Source of the DNA: Halorubrum sp. Atlit-26R
GTDB lineage: Archaea > Halobacteriota > Halobacteria > Halobacteriales > Haloferacaceae
Reading direction: 5' to 3'
Assembly: GCF_003666015.1 (NCBI RefSeq)
Contig: NZ_QPLT01000012.1
Span: 1 to 64,000, forward strand
DNA: 64,000 nucleotides
Shown: one piece after another, positions 1-7,346 of the stretch
Numbering within the stretch: position 1 is the stretch's first letter
How the letters are laid out: each line of letters opens with the position of its first letter
The notes under the pieces: model-generated
The model's input: only the letters and a program-made list of their open reading frames with translations
Databases searched by the model: none
What the model was told of the DNA's origin: nothing
Made by a program: the position numbers and the translations under genes

Positions 1-82
1 CCCAGCGTGGAGTCCTATCTCGCTCCACAAACGACAAGTCGATCCACGCGATACCTTCGGTGAGGCGTTCGATTTCGGCCAT
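1..82 (-). CDS. IS6-family transposase, N-terminus only (cut by window edge)
   Basis: The reverse strand has an ATG at 82 and reads MAEIERLTEGIAWIDLSF followed by VERDRTPRW before leaving the window. From memory this resembles the opening of haloarchaeal IS6-type transposases, which carry a DWI(D/E)L.FVER.RTP pattern ahead of the DDE catalytic domain. Only 27 codons are visible, so no catalytic residue can be checked and the gene may be intact or broken beyond the edge. A TATA-like TATTTAAATA at 143-152 and an IS-end-like repeat lie upstream. An in-frame stop further upstream limits the start to this ATG or a GTG two codons earlier. Confidence 0.6.
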   Translation of the reverse strand, partial: MAEIERLTEGIAWIDLSFVERDRTPRW

Positions 83-131
83 AAGCACTCTGAAGTCGAA
101 CGCCTCATCCTCTAACTTTACGCGACCAGCT

Positions 132-190
132 GTCGCTCACGGATATTTAAATACCGTTTCATCGCCATCGATCTGCGACACTCACTCCCG
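132..190 (-). repeat. 59-bp repeat, copy 1 (probable IS6-type terminal and promoter region)
   Basis: This 59-bp stretch is nearly identical (about 6 differences) to 44773-44831 in the same orientation. It includes TATTTAAATA and the core ATCGATCTGCGA. Here it lies directly upstream of the IS6-like transposase start, so it is probably the inner part of that element's end with its promoter. It also abuts the 3' end of the NOG1-type gene at 194. Confidence 0.55.
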
Positions 191-193
191 TGA

Positions 194-1177
194 TTACTCC
201 CCGTCGCGGGTGGGGAGGTCGGGCTCGTAGCCGACCGCGTCGACCGCCATGTCGAGGACGTCCTCGACGTTCTCCTCCTCCGTGACGCTCATCGTCGCGT
301 CGACGGACTCTGCCTTCACCGCCTCGAAGCGGTCGTGTTTGTTCGCCACGGTGAGCAGCGGCACGTCCGCGCCGAACAGCTCGCGGACCTCCTCGCGAAG
401 CTCAAGCTGGACGTCGAGGGGGTAGCCGCAGTCGCCGGAGGGGTCGATGACGAAGACGACGGCGTCCGCGAGGTGTTCGAGGGCGCTCACCGCCTGCCGC
501 TCGATGTCGTTGCGCTCGTCCTCCGGGCGGTCGAGCAGGCCGGGCGTGTCGACGATCTGGTACCGGACGTGGTTTCGGTCGAAGTGGCCGATCTGGACGC
601 CCTTCGTGGTGAACGGGTACTCCGCGATCTGGTTGGACGCGCGGGTGACGCGGTTGACGAACGAGGACTTCCCGACGTTCGGGTAGCCCGCGACGACGAT
701 GGCGGGCTCGTCGGGGTCGATCTCCGGCAGGACCTTCAGCTGGTCCCGCGAGTCGCCGATGTAGCGCAGGTCGGACTCGATCTGGTCCATCACGTCCGCC
801 ATGCGGGCGAACGCCTGCTTCCGGTGTTTCCGCGCGGTGTCGACGTCGGAGTTCCGGATCTTCGTCGTGTACTCGTCGCGGAGGTCCTCGATCTGGCGGC
901 CGGCCCACATCACCTGCGAGAGCGCCTGTCGGAGGCGGTCGACGTCGACGATGGCGTCGGCGAGCTCGTAGTAGAACGGGTCGACGTCGAAGCCGAAGTC
1001 GGGCCACGAGGTGACGACGTTCTCCAAGTTGTCCGAGAGCACGTTGCCGGCGGTCCGGAGCATCGACTCCTGCGCCTCGTGGCCGCGCTTCGCGCGCCCG
1101 GCCCGCGCCGCCCGCGAGAACGCCTTGTCGACGAGCTCCTCGGAGCGCGGAGTCGTCGGGAGGCCCTCAAATATCAT
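194..1177 (-). CDS. NOG1-type GTP-binding protein
   Basis: A 327-residue TRAFAC-class GTPase of the NOG1 branch of the Obg family, implicated in large ribosomal subunit assembly. An N-terminal helical region (about 1-150) precedes the G domain: G1 GYPNVGKS at 164-171, G3 DTPG at 210-213 and G4 NKHD at 279-282. The helical bundle before the G domain and the G1-G3 spacing fit archaeal NOG1 rather than Era or HflX. The ATG at 1177 is chosen because the upstream reading is arginine-rich and low in acidic residues. The gene diverges from nhaC. The C-terminal extension of eukaryotic Nog1 is absent, as is usual in archaea. Confidence 0.9.
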   Translation of the reverse strand: MIFEGLPTTPRSEELVDKAFSRAARAGRAKRGHEAQESMLRTAGNVLSDNLENVVTSWPDFGFDVDPFYYELADAIVDVDRLRQALSQVMWAGRQIEDLRDEYTTKIRNSDVDTARKHRKQAFARMADVMDQIESDLRYIGDSRDQLKVLPEIDPDEPAIVVAGYPNVGKSSFVNRVTRASNQIAEYPFTTKGVQIGHFDRNHVRYQIVDTPGLLDRPEDERNDIERQAVSALEHLADAVVFVIDPSGDCGYPLDVQLELREEVRELFGADVPLLTVANKHDRFEAVKAESVDATMSVTEEENVEDVLDMAVDAVGYEPDLPTRDGE

Positions 1178-1400
1178 GTTGCCCCGACTTGACCGCCGAC
1201 GCGTATAAGAGCGTCCGTTCGCGGACCGCCGCGACACGGCGGCACACGGTCGGACGCGCGGGGTGACGGGAGCGGGCGCCGCGCCGTCGCCCCGTCGGAC
1301 GCCTCGGGCTCGCGGCCCCGCCGCGAACGAGACGAACGATCGTTATCTTTTTCACGCATATTTCGAGTTGTTCTTATGCTTCAAGGGAATATAGCCGCGC

Positions 1401-2864
1401 ATGGCACGCTCGTTCACGCCGACGGCGTACGAGGACCTCGACCCGGACCGCCGCCCGAGCCTCGCGGCGGCGCTGGTCCCGGTCCTCGCCGTCGTCGCGT
1501 TCCTCGGCATCGGCTCGGCCGTCCTCGGCTTGGACCCGCACCCGCCGCTCCTCTGGAGCATCGCCTTCGTCGGCGCCTTCGGGCTCTGGCTCGGCTACGA
1601 CTGGGACGAGCTGTTCGACGGTATCGCCAACGGCCTCGTGATGGGGCTTCAGGCGATCCTCATCATCTTCACCATCTACGGGCTGATCGCGACGTGGGTC
1701 AGCGCCGGCACCATCCCGAGCCTGATGTACTACGGGCTGGAGGTGCTCTCGCCGACGACGTTCCTCCCGGCGGCCGCGGTGCTCGCCGCGATCGTCGCGT
1801 TCGCGATCGGCTCCTCGTGGACCACCGTCGGGACGCTCGGCGTCGCCTTCGTCGGCATCGGCGCCGGGCTCGGCGTCCCCGCCCCGATGACGGTCGGGGC
1901 CGTCCTCTCCGGCGCGTACGCCGGCGACAAGCAGTCGCCGCTCTCCGACACCACGAACCTCGCGGCCGGCGTCACCAACACCGACCTGTACGGCCACATC
2001 CGGCGGATGCGGACCGGCACCGCGATCGCCTTCGGGCTCGCGGTCCTCGGCTTCGCCGCGCTCGGCCTCCGCACGAGCGGGGCCATCCCGGCGGGCCGGA
2101 TCGCCGAGATCCAGGGCGGGCTCACGGAGACGTACGCGATCACGGTCGTCGCGTTCGTCCCGCTCGTGGTCACCTTCGGGCTGGCGCTGCGCGGCTACGC
2201 CGCGCTCCCGACGCTCGTCGCCGGCGTGTTCGCCGGCGCGTTCACGACGATCCTCCTCCAGGGGACCGGCTTCGTCGCCGCGTGGGAGGTGTTCATGTCC
2301 GGGACCGCGCCGGAGTCGTCCTCGGCGACGGTGAACGACCTCCTCGCCACCGGCGGCCTCACCGGCTCCGCGTGGACGATCACGGTCGTCGTCGCCGCGC
2401 TCTCGCTCGGCGGCATCTTGGAGCGCACGGGCGTCCTCGCGGTGATCGCCCACGCGTTCACGTCGGCCGTCCGGAGCCCGGGCGCGCTCGTCGCGGGGAC
2501 CGGCGTCTCCGCGATCGCCATCAACGCGCTCACCTCCCAGCAGTACATGAGCATCGTCCTCCCGGGCGTCACGCTCCGGAACACCTACGACGAGTTCGAC
2601 CTCGACACCGACCAGCTCTCCCGCGCGGTCGAGGCCGCCGGGACGCCGACCGGCGCGCTGTTCCCGTGGCACGCGGGCGCCGTCTTCATGGCGAGCGCCA
2701 CCGACGTGCCGACGCTGGAGTACGCCCCCTACTACCTGTTCGCGTTCCTCTCGCCGCTCGTGCTGTTCGCCATGGCTGCGACCGGATACACCATCGACGC
2801 GAACCCGGTCTCGGTCGGGGCGCCAGCCGCCGACGAGCCGGCCGCGGCGACCGACGACGACTGA
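1401..2864 (+). CDS. nhaC: Na+/H+ antiporter, NhaC family
   Basis: A 487-residue polytopic membrane protein with about 11-12 hydrophobic segments. The segment around GSSWTTVGTLGVAFVGIG, followed by GAVLSGAYAGDKQSPLSD, matches the conserved NhaC core, in which polar and acidic residues in discontinuous helices carry Na+ and H+. It should export sodium in exchange for protons at the cytoplasmic membrane, supporting low internal Na+ and pH control. The tail ends in acidic, alanine-rich DEPAAATDDD. It is monocistronic: the upstream neighbour diverges and the downstream methyltransferase converges. Confidence 0.92.
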   Translation: MARSFTPTAYEDLDPDRRPSLAAALVPVLAVVAFLGIGSAVLGLDPHPPLLWSIAFVGAFGLWLGYDWDELFDGIANGLVMGLQAILIIFTIYGLIATWVSAGTIPSLMYYGLEVLSPTTFLPAAAVLAAIVAFAIGSSWTTVGTLGVAFVGIGAGLGVPAPMTVGAVLSGAYAGDKQSPLSDTTNLAAGVTNTDLYGHIRRMRTGTAIAFGLAVLGFAALGLRTSGAIPAGRIAEIQGGLTETYAITVVAFVPLVVTFGLALRGYAALPTLVAGVFAGAFTTILLQGTGFVAAWEVFMSGTAPESSSATVNDLLATGGLTGSAWTITVVVAALSLGGILERTGVLAVIAHAFTSAVRSPGALVAGTGVSAIAINALTSQQYMSIVLPGVTLRNTYDEFDLDTDQLSRAVEAAGTPTGALFPWHAGAVFMASATDVPTLEYAPYYLFAFLSPLVLFAMAATGYTIDANPVSVGAPAADEPAAATDDD

Positions 2865-2883
2865 GCCGCGACTTCCGAGGCCC

Positions 2884-3660
2884 TCAGCCCGGACGTCGAA
2901 ACGCGAGACTGTACATCCGTCCGACTGATTCCGACTCGATCTCGGTCGCGAGTCGACGCGCGGTTGCCGACAGCGTATCGCCCGCTTCACCGGGACATTC
3001 CGCGGCCATGGAGGCCGCCTCGTCGGCGTGTGCCGAGACGTGACTCTCGGTCCAGGGGACCGGCTCCAAGAGCGTCCGCTCCCGCTCGAACTCCCAGCCG
3101 TGGCCCGCGAAGAACCGTCGCAGGAACGCCGCCGGGTAGAAGGTGAGCGCCGGGCGGCAGCGGGCCAGTTCCGACGCGGCGTTTTCGACGGCGAACAGCT
3201 CGCCGATCGCGGTGCCGTCTGGCAACGGGTCGTAGTCGTCGACGACGAGGTGCGCGCCCGGGGCCGCGACCCGTGACAGCTCCTCGGCCACCGTCGACAG
3301 CGCCGCGGGATCGAGGACGTTACACAGACCGTGCGCGGTGATCAGGTCGACGGAGCCGTCGGGTAGCGGGATCGATCGGAGGTCCGCCTTCAGCACCGCC
3401 AGCCGGTCGGCGTCGTTGCCGCGGTCGCTACCGTCGCCGTCGCTACCGTCGCCGCCGCTGTCGGCGACGCCGCTGTCGGCGACGCGTCGGCGCGTCGTCC
3501 GCGCGTGGTCCGGGTCGTTCGTCACGGCGTATACCCGAGCGGCGCCGTTCGCGAGCAGTCCGGCGGTCGCGTTCCCCATGCCCGCACCGGCCTCCAGACA
3601 GCGTCTCCCGGTCACCGGCCGGTCGCCGAGCGCGGTCGCGACCGTGTCTGGCACGTCCAT
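2884..3660 (-). CDS. Class I SAM-dependent methyltransferase
   Basis: A 258-residue Rossmann-fold methyltransferase. Motif I LEAGAGMGNATAGLL lies near residue 23, motif II-like acidic residues follow, and a post-core segment reads DLITAHGLCNVLDP. It resembles UbiE/COQ5-type small-molecule methyltransferases, but the substrate cannot be told from sequence. An Asp/Gly/Ser-rich insertion (GVADSGGDGSDGDGSDRG) lies after the second beta strand, a low-complexity acidic loop common in haloarchaeal proteins. The ATG at 3660 lies 9 bp from the stop of the upstream aldo/keto reductase on the same strand, so the two are probably cotranscribed. Confidence 0.85.
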   Translation of the reverse strand: MDVPDTVATALGDRPVTGRRCLEAGAGMGNATAGLLANGAARVYAVTNDPDHARTTRRRVADSGVADSGGDGSDGDGSDRGNDADRLAVLKADLRSIPLPDGSVDLITAHGLCNVLDPAALSTVAEELSRVAAPGAHLVVDDYDPLPDGTAIGELFAVENAASELARCRPALTFYPAAFLRRFFAGHGWEFERERTLLEPVPWTESHVSAHADEAASMAAECPGEAGDTLSATARRLATEIESESVGRMYSLAFRRPG

Positions 3661-3669
3661 CCGCCGTTC

Positions 3670-4554
3670 TCAGTGGTGGAGCTGTTCGGGAACCGGGCTG
3701 TCGTCGTGGCGCGCCCGTTCGATCACCGACCGCTGAGCGGCCTCGTCCATGCCGTCGTAGTCGGCCGCGGCCTCGAGGATCATGGTGATGAGCTTCGGAT
3801 CGCCGGCGTTGATAACGCTGGTGAGTCCCTGTGCGGCAGCGAAGTCGAACCGCTCGCGGATCTCGTCGGGCGCGGTGACCGGCCGGTACCAGTTCGCGAA
3901 CGGTCGGTCCGCCTCTGGAAGCTCGTCGGTCGGCGGCCACGAGCCGCCGGCGAACGCCTTGATCCCCAGCGTACCGACGTTCTTCTCGTCGGCGCGGGCG
4001 AGGACCGCCTCGTAGTCGTACTCGTCGCCGTCCTTCCCGGCGACGACGGGGTTCAGGGGGAACATCACCGATTCGAGGTCGTCGATACGGTCGAGCGCGT
4101 CGAGGATGAGTCCCGGGTCGCCGTGGCTCGTCAGGCCGATGTGGTCGATCAGCCCCTGCTCTTTGGCCTCGCGAAACCCCGTGAGCGCCCCGTCGTCGCC
4201 CGTGATCTCGTTCAACTCCTCGTCGTACTCGAGCCCGTGGACCTGATACAGATCGATCTTCTCGACGCCGAGGCGGTTCAGCGACCGGTCGAGCTTGCGC
4301 CACGCGCCCTCGTAGGTCCGCTCTTGGGTCTTACAGCCGAGAAAGATCTCCTCGCGGTGTTGGCGGAGCTTCGGGCCGAGCTTCAGCTCCGCGTCGCCGT
4401 ACGTCGGGGCCACGTCGAAGTGATTGACCCCGTAGTCGAGGACGTGTTCGACCAGCTGGTTCGCGCCCTCCTGTTCGAGCCAGTTGAGCGCGATCGCGCC
4501 GAACGTCATGACGGTGCTGTCGTGGCCGGTGTCGCCGAGCGGGCGGGTCTCCAT
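3670..4554 (-). CDS. Aldo/keto reductase
   Basis: A 294-residue NAD(P)H-dependent oxidoreductase with a (beta/alpha)8 barrel. The catalytic tetrad is visible: Asp and Tyr in DVAPTYGDAEL, Lys in LGCKTQER and His in YQVHGL. It belongs to the AKR group with a C-terminal helical tail, related to the YhdN/Tas type, and reduces carbonyl compounds; the physiological substrate is unknown. METRPLGDTG at 4554 is taken as the start because family members begin with this R.LG.TG motif; an in-frame ATG at 4581 is possible. The right end of the IS605 element lies only about 50 bp upstream of the start codon, so the insertion probably replaced or altered its promoter. Confidence 0.88.
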   Translation of the reverse strand: METRPLGDTGHDSTVMTFGAIALNWLEQEGANQLVEHVLDYGVNHFDVAPTYGDAELKLGPKLRQHREEIFLGCKTQERTYEGAWRKLDRSLNRLGVEKIDLYQVHGLEYDEELNEITGDDGALTGFREAKEQGLIDHIGLTSHGDPGLILDALDRIDDLESVMFPLNPVVAGKDGDEYDYEAVLARADEKNVGTLGIKAFAGGSWPPTDELPEADRPFANWYRPVTAPDEIRERFDFAAAQGLTSVINAGDPKLITMILEAAADYDGMDEAAQRSVIERARHDDSPVPEQLHH

Positions 4555-4605
4555 ACGTGCGCCATCTCGCTGGCCCGACATAACGGTTGCCGGGCCTGAC
4601 ATCCT

Positions 4606-4625
4606 CCCACGGCTAAAGCCGTGGG
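4606..4625 (-). repeat. IS605 right-end hairpin
   Basis: Perfect 8-bp stem CCCACGGC/GCCGTGGG around TAAA. The tnpB stop codon (4613-4615) lies inside it. A second imperfect inverted repeat, GGGTTC...GAACCC with an inner CCCCC/GGGGG stem, follows at about 4624-4649 within the tnpB 3' coding end. Together these could fold into the 3' part of an omega RNA transcribed with tnpB. Confidence 0.8.
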
Positions 4626-5767
4626 GTTCCCCCACTGGGGGTTGAACCCACGGACACGGAGAGGTTCGCAGGTTCGTCGTCACGTGGGACGATGACCTGC
4701 GTTTCGGGCTGTGCCAGTACAGCCCCCGCCTCGGACAGCGGTTTCGAGAACTTGCCCAAGGCTCGTTTGCCGATATTCAGCGCACCGTTTTTGTCCGCGT
4801 TATCGTCAAGCCCACACTCAGGACACTCGAATCGCCCCTGCGTCTCACGGACGCCCTTACAGGCACACCGATTACAAGTCTGCGACGTGTCGTACTCATT
4901 GGTCAACTGTACGTCGATACCCGCGTCGTGGGCCTTGTACTCGATGTAGTTGAGCAGGCGAGCGAACGGCATCTTGTGGGTCTTGTCGTTGACGTACCGT
5001 CCCTTGTCGTTGTCCTTGCGAATCCCACCGAGGTCGCCCACAACGATGACCGCGTTCCGTTCCTCGGCGTCCTCCACGATTTGGCGAGCAATCTTGTGGA
5101 GACGCTCGTCCACCTTCCGCGCTTCTGCGTCACCGATACGCTTGACCACCTGCTGTCCCTGTCGGGGTTTGGCTTTCCCGATGGACTTGCGAAGTTGCTT
5201 GTAGTGTTCGCGGATGCGACGGACTTCCTCGCCGTAGAAGGCGGTCTTGCGGTCGGAGAGGAACGCGCAGGTAGCGACCCACCGTGCGCCCATGTCGATA
5301 GCCAGCACGTCGTCGTACTCGTCTTGGACGGTCACAGACCGCCTCACGACGAGATGGACGTACCAGTTACCGTCACGGCGCACTAACTCGCTGTCCCGAA
5401 CGTCGCCCTCACGGACGAGTTGTTCGTCTTTGTACGGGACGTGAGCGGGACACCAGATGGAGTTACCCCGACCCTGTTCAGGGTCGTAGACGGGGACTTT
5501 GATCCACCACGACGAGAGAACAGTATCCTCGTCGTAGGCCACGTCGAACACATCGTTGCGGAGGACGACAGGTTGTTCGGTGTCGGGGTTCGGGTCTTTC
5601 TGTCGCTGGACTTTCGACGCCTGCTGGTCGGTCGCGGAGTAGAGGTCAGCGTCTCCGCCGTGAACTGCGGTCTGGAACGCCTCATACTCGCGGGCGAGTA
5701 GGTCGGCTTTCCTGTTGGTCAGCGAGTGGAGTTTGACTCGCACCGTGGTCGAGACGTTCCGTTGCAT
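4613..5767 (-). CDS. tnpB: TnpB, RNA-guided RuvC-like nuclease of IS605
   Basis: A 384-residue TnpB. The N-terminal wedge/recognition part (about 1-150) is followed by RuvC-I with Asp158 in AIDMGARW, a RuvC-II segment VIVVGDLGGIR around 240-250, a four-cysteine zinc finger (C298, C301, C315, C318) and RuvC-III Asp325 in DDNADKNGALNIG. TnpB uses an omega RNA from the element's right end to cut matching DNA and favour element retention. In characterised TnpB the second catalytic residue is Glu immediately before Asp-Leu; here that position is Gly244 next to Asp245, so cleavage activity is uncertain. The start codon follows the tnpA stop by 2 bases, so the two are translationally coupled. Confidence 0.9.
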   Translation of the reverse strand: MQRNVSTTVRVKLHSLTNRKADLLAREYEAFQTAVHGGDADLYSATDQQASKVQRQKDPNPDTEQPVVLRNDVFDVAYDEDTVLSSWWIKVPVYDPEQGRGNSIWCPAHVPYKDEQLVREGDVRDSELVRRDGNWYVHLVVRRSVTVQDEYDDVLAIDMGARWVATCAFLSDRKTAFYGEEVRRIREHYKQLRKSIGKAKPRQGQQVVKRIGDAEARKVDERLHKIARQIVEDAEERNAVIVVGDLGGIRKDNDKGRYVNDKTHKMPFARLLNYIEYKAHDAGIDVQLTNEYDTSQTCNRCACKGVRETQGRFECPECGLDDNADKNGALNIGKRALGKFSKPLSEAGAVLAQPETQVIVPRDDEPANLSVSVGSTPSGGTPRL

Positions 5768-5769
5768 GA

Positions 5770-6159
5770 CTATTCACCTGCTTGGGTGTCGATGTACTCC
5801 TCGATGACTTCGCTGGACACGTCGCCCGCGCTTGAGACGAAGTACGAGCGCGTCCACAGCGACGGCAAGCCGAAGTCGAACTCGTCCCGAAGTCGGCGCG
5901 AGGAGTAGCCCTTGACCTGTTGCATTATCTTGTTCGGGGCGAGCGTCGGGTCGCCCGTGATGAACAGGTGTACGTGGTCGGGGCGAATCGCCAACTCCAG
6001 TATTTCGAGGTCGAGTTCGTCGGCTTTCTCCTCGATGAGTTCTTCGAGACGGTCGCGTACCTCGCCCTCAAGCACCGATTTACGGTATTTCGAACACCAG
6101 ATGAAGTGGTACTGGAGTTTGTGGACGTTGGTACGTTCCCTGTCGAACCCACGAGGCAT
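5770..6159 (-). CDS. tnpA: TnpA, Y1 (HUH) transposase of IS200/IS605
   Basis: A 129-residue single-strand transposase. The HUH metal-binding motif is His62-Val-His64 in DHVHLFI, and the nucleophile is Tyr122 in VIEEYIDTQ. It acts as a dimer that binds the end hairpins and excises and inserts single-stranded DNA. ATG 6159 is preferred because a TATA-like TATTTA lies 26-31 bases upstream, as expected for a leaderless transcript; an in-frame GTG at 6183 would overlap that box. Length and motifs look intact, so the element may still be mobile. Confidence 0.9.
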   Translation of the reverse strand: MPRGFDRERTNVHKLQYHFIWCSKYRKSVLEGEVRDRLEELIEEKADELDLEILELAIRPDHVHLFITGDPTLAPNKIMQQVKGYSSRRLRDEFDFGLPSLWTRSYFVSSAGDVSSEVIEEYIDTQAGE

Positions 6160-6183
6160 CGTCAGTATATAGAGTATCTTCAC

Positions 6184-6191
6184 CTAAATAT
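6184..6191 (-). promoter_or_regulatory. TATA box of tnpA
   Basis: On the minus strand a TATTTA element sits 26-31 bases before the tnpA ATG at 6159, the spacing expected for a leaderless haloarchaeal promoter. It helps choose the start codon. Confidence 0.45.
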
Positions 6192-6257
6192 GTTGCACAA
6201 GCATCCAACCCCAGCCGTGGCTACGAGCGTGGATAGATTCCCAGTTGTCGACTTCAT

Positions 6258-6277
6258 CCCACCCGTAAACGGGTGGG
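6258..6277 (-). repeat. IS605 left-end hairpin
   Basis: Perfect 8-bp stem CCCACCCG/CGGGTGGG around a TAAA loop. The stem differs in sequence from the right-end hairpin while the loop is identical, which is typical of the structures recognised by Y1 transposases. It lies about 100 bp upstream of tnpA. Confidence 0.8.
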
Positions 6278-6375
6278 CTTTCGCCTCGCTACCGCTATAA
6301 GCCGGACGTCGCGGCCGCCCTGAAGCGGGATGCGGTCCGGTAGGTTTACCGCCGTCGGCGCCCCCCGATTCGCAC

Positions 6376-6885
6376 ATGAGTCTGGAGGTCGCCGTCGCCG
6401 CCCCGTTCAAGACCCGGGCCCAGGACCGGCTCGGGGAGGGGGAGTTCGTCGTCGCGCTGTCGTTAGAGCGGGAGTGGTTCTCGCCCGACCAGGCGAAGCG
6501 CCTCGTCGACGTCGCCGTCGGTCGCGGGCTGCTGGCGTCCGAGGACGGCGACTTAGTCCCGCAGTTCGACCCGGCCGAGGTGACCGTCCCGGAGGGGTTC
6601 GCCCCGGACGAGTCGGTCCTGCGCGAGCAGTCCACCTTCGAGAGCGCGCTCGACGCCATCGTGGCCGCGGGCGTCGAGAAGCAGCGCGCGGTCGCCGCGA
6701 TCAACGAGCGCCAGCGCGCCCTGGCGGTCACCATCGAGGCCGCCGCGGTCCTCTACGCCCGCGAGCAGGGCGCCGCGGTCGACCGGCTGGCGGCCGACGT
6801 GCGCGAGGAGCTCGCCGCCGCGGCGGGCGACGACGGGGGCACGGCGACCGGCTCGAACGACGCCGACGACTCGGAGGCGGCCTGA
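6376..6885 (+). CDS. DUF2240 family protein
   Basis: A 169-residue soluble acidic protein matching the archaeal DUF2240 family as I remember it, from the opening LEVAVAAPFKTR through LSLEREWFSPDQAKRLVDVAVGRGLL. The first 60 residues resemble a winged-helix-like unit. A helical middle (residues 85-140, ending REQGAAVDRLAADVREEL) follows, with a disordered Asp/Gly/Ser tail. The molecular role is unknown. Its stop is one base before the start of the next gene, so the two form an operon. The IS605 left end lies about 90 bp upstream. Confidence 0.75.
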   Translation: MSLEVAVAAPFKTRAQDRLGEGEFVVALSLEREWFSPDQAKRLVDVAVGRGLLASEDGDLVPQFDPAEVTVPEGFAPDESVLREQSTFESALDAIVAAGVEKQRAVAAINERQRALAVTIEAAAVLYAREQGAAVDRLAADVREELAAAAGDDGGTATGSNDADDSEAA

Positions 6886-6886
6886 G

Positions 6887-7294
6887 ATGGTCACGGACCG
6901 CCTCGCCGACGGCGTCCGGATCGCCGAGCTTCTCGCCTCGGAGGTGACCGGCAACGAGAGCGACCTCCGCGGGCTGGCGGTCGTCGACGCCGACCGCGAC
7001 GTCGAGCCGACGGCGGACGGCGCGCTGGCGTACCGGATCGCCCGCGAGGGCTCCGGAACGGACGAGGGCGCGACCGAAGCGCTCGCCGAGGTGCACGTCC
7101 AGCCGGACCGCGCGCTGATCGAGGCGGTCGTCGCCCCGGACGCCGCCGCGGACGCGGCGATAGAGGTCGACCTCCGCGCGCGTCCGAAGGCGGTCCACCC
7201 GCCGCGCACGCTGGTGTTCGTCGAGGACGGCGCGCAGGTGAAGCGGGCGCTCGCGGTCCTCGAAGCGGTCGGAAACGCGTCGGACGACGAGTAG
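6887..7294 (+). CDS. Conserved haloarchaeal hypothetical protein
   Basis: A 135-residue acidic protein with no motif I can name. It shows alternating short strands and helices, including HVQPDRALIEAVV and a C-terminal helix AQVKRALAVLEAVGNA, and no membrane segment or signal peptide. It starts one base after the DUF2240 stop, so it is cotranscribed with that gene and probably works with it. Codon use is the same GC-rich pattern as its neighbours, which supports it being real. Confidence 0.6.
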   Translation: MVTDRLADGVRIAELLASEVTGNESDLRGLAVVDADRDVEPTADGALAYRIAREGSGTDEGATEALAEVHVQPDRALIEAVVAPDAAADAAIEVDLRARPKAVHPPRTLVFVEDGAQVKRALAVLEAVGNASDDE

Positions 7295-7315
7295 CCGACG
7301 GCCGCCACCGAACTG

Positions 7316-7324
7316 ATAAAAAGC
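7316..7324 (-). terminator. T-run after chemotaxis transducer gene
   Basis: On the minus strand a five-T run lies about 25 bases after the transducer stop codon. Haloarchaeal transcripts commonly end at short T tracts; no hairpin is needed. Confidence 0.35.
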
Positions 7325-7346
7325 GTCCTCGTCGCGCGGTCGTCGA

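Larger units (their letters stand above)
4598..6285 (-). mobile_element. IS200/IS605-type insertion sequence (tnpA-tnpB)
   Basis: A complete element read on the minus strand: left end near 6285, tnpA, tnpB, right end near 4598. Each end has a subterminal hairpin with the same TAAA loop (plus strand): CCCACCCG-TAAA-CGGGTGGG at 6258-6277 and CCCACGGC-TAAA-GCCGTGGG at 4606-4625. There are no terminal inverted repeats, consistent with single-strand peel-and-paste transposition by a Y1 enzyme. Exact borders are estimated because the cleavage sites cannot be fixed without an empty-site comparison. It sits between the divergent aldo/keto reductase and DUF2240 genes. Confidence 0.85.

Noticed and set aside
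1374-3043. Very long overlapping reading frames on both strands across nhaC
   Set aside because: They are shadows caused by high GC content. Their translations are rich in Arg, Pro and Gly and lack the acidic bias and membrane pattern of the real nhaC frame.
4613-5767. Compact Cas12 effector
   Set aside because: The adjacent Y1 transposase gene and paired end hairpins show this is TnpB of an IS605 element, with no CRISPR repeats nearby.
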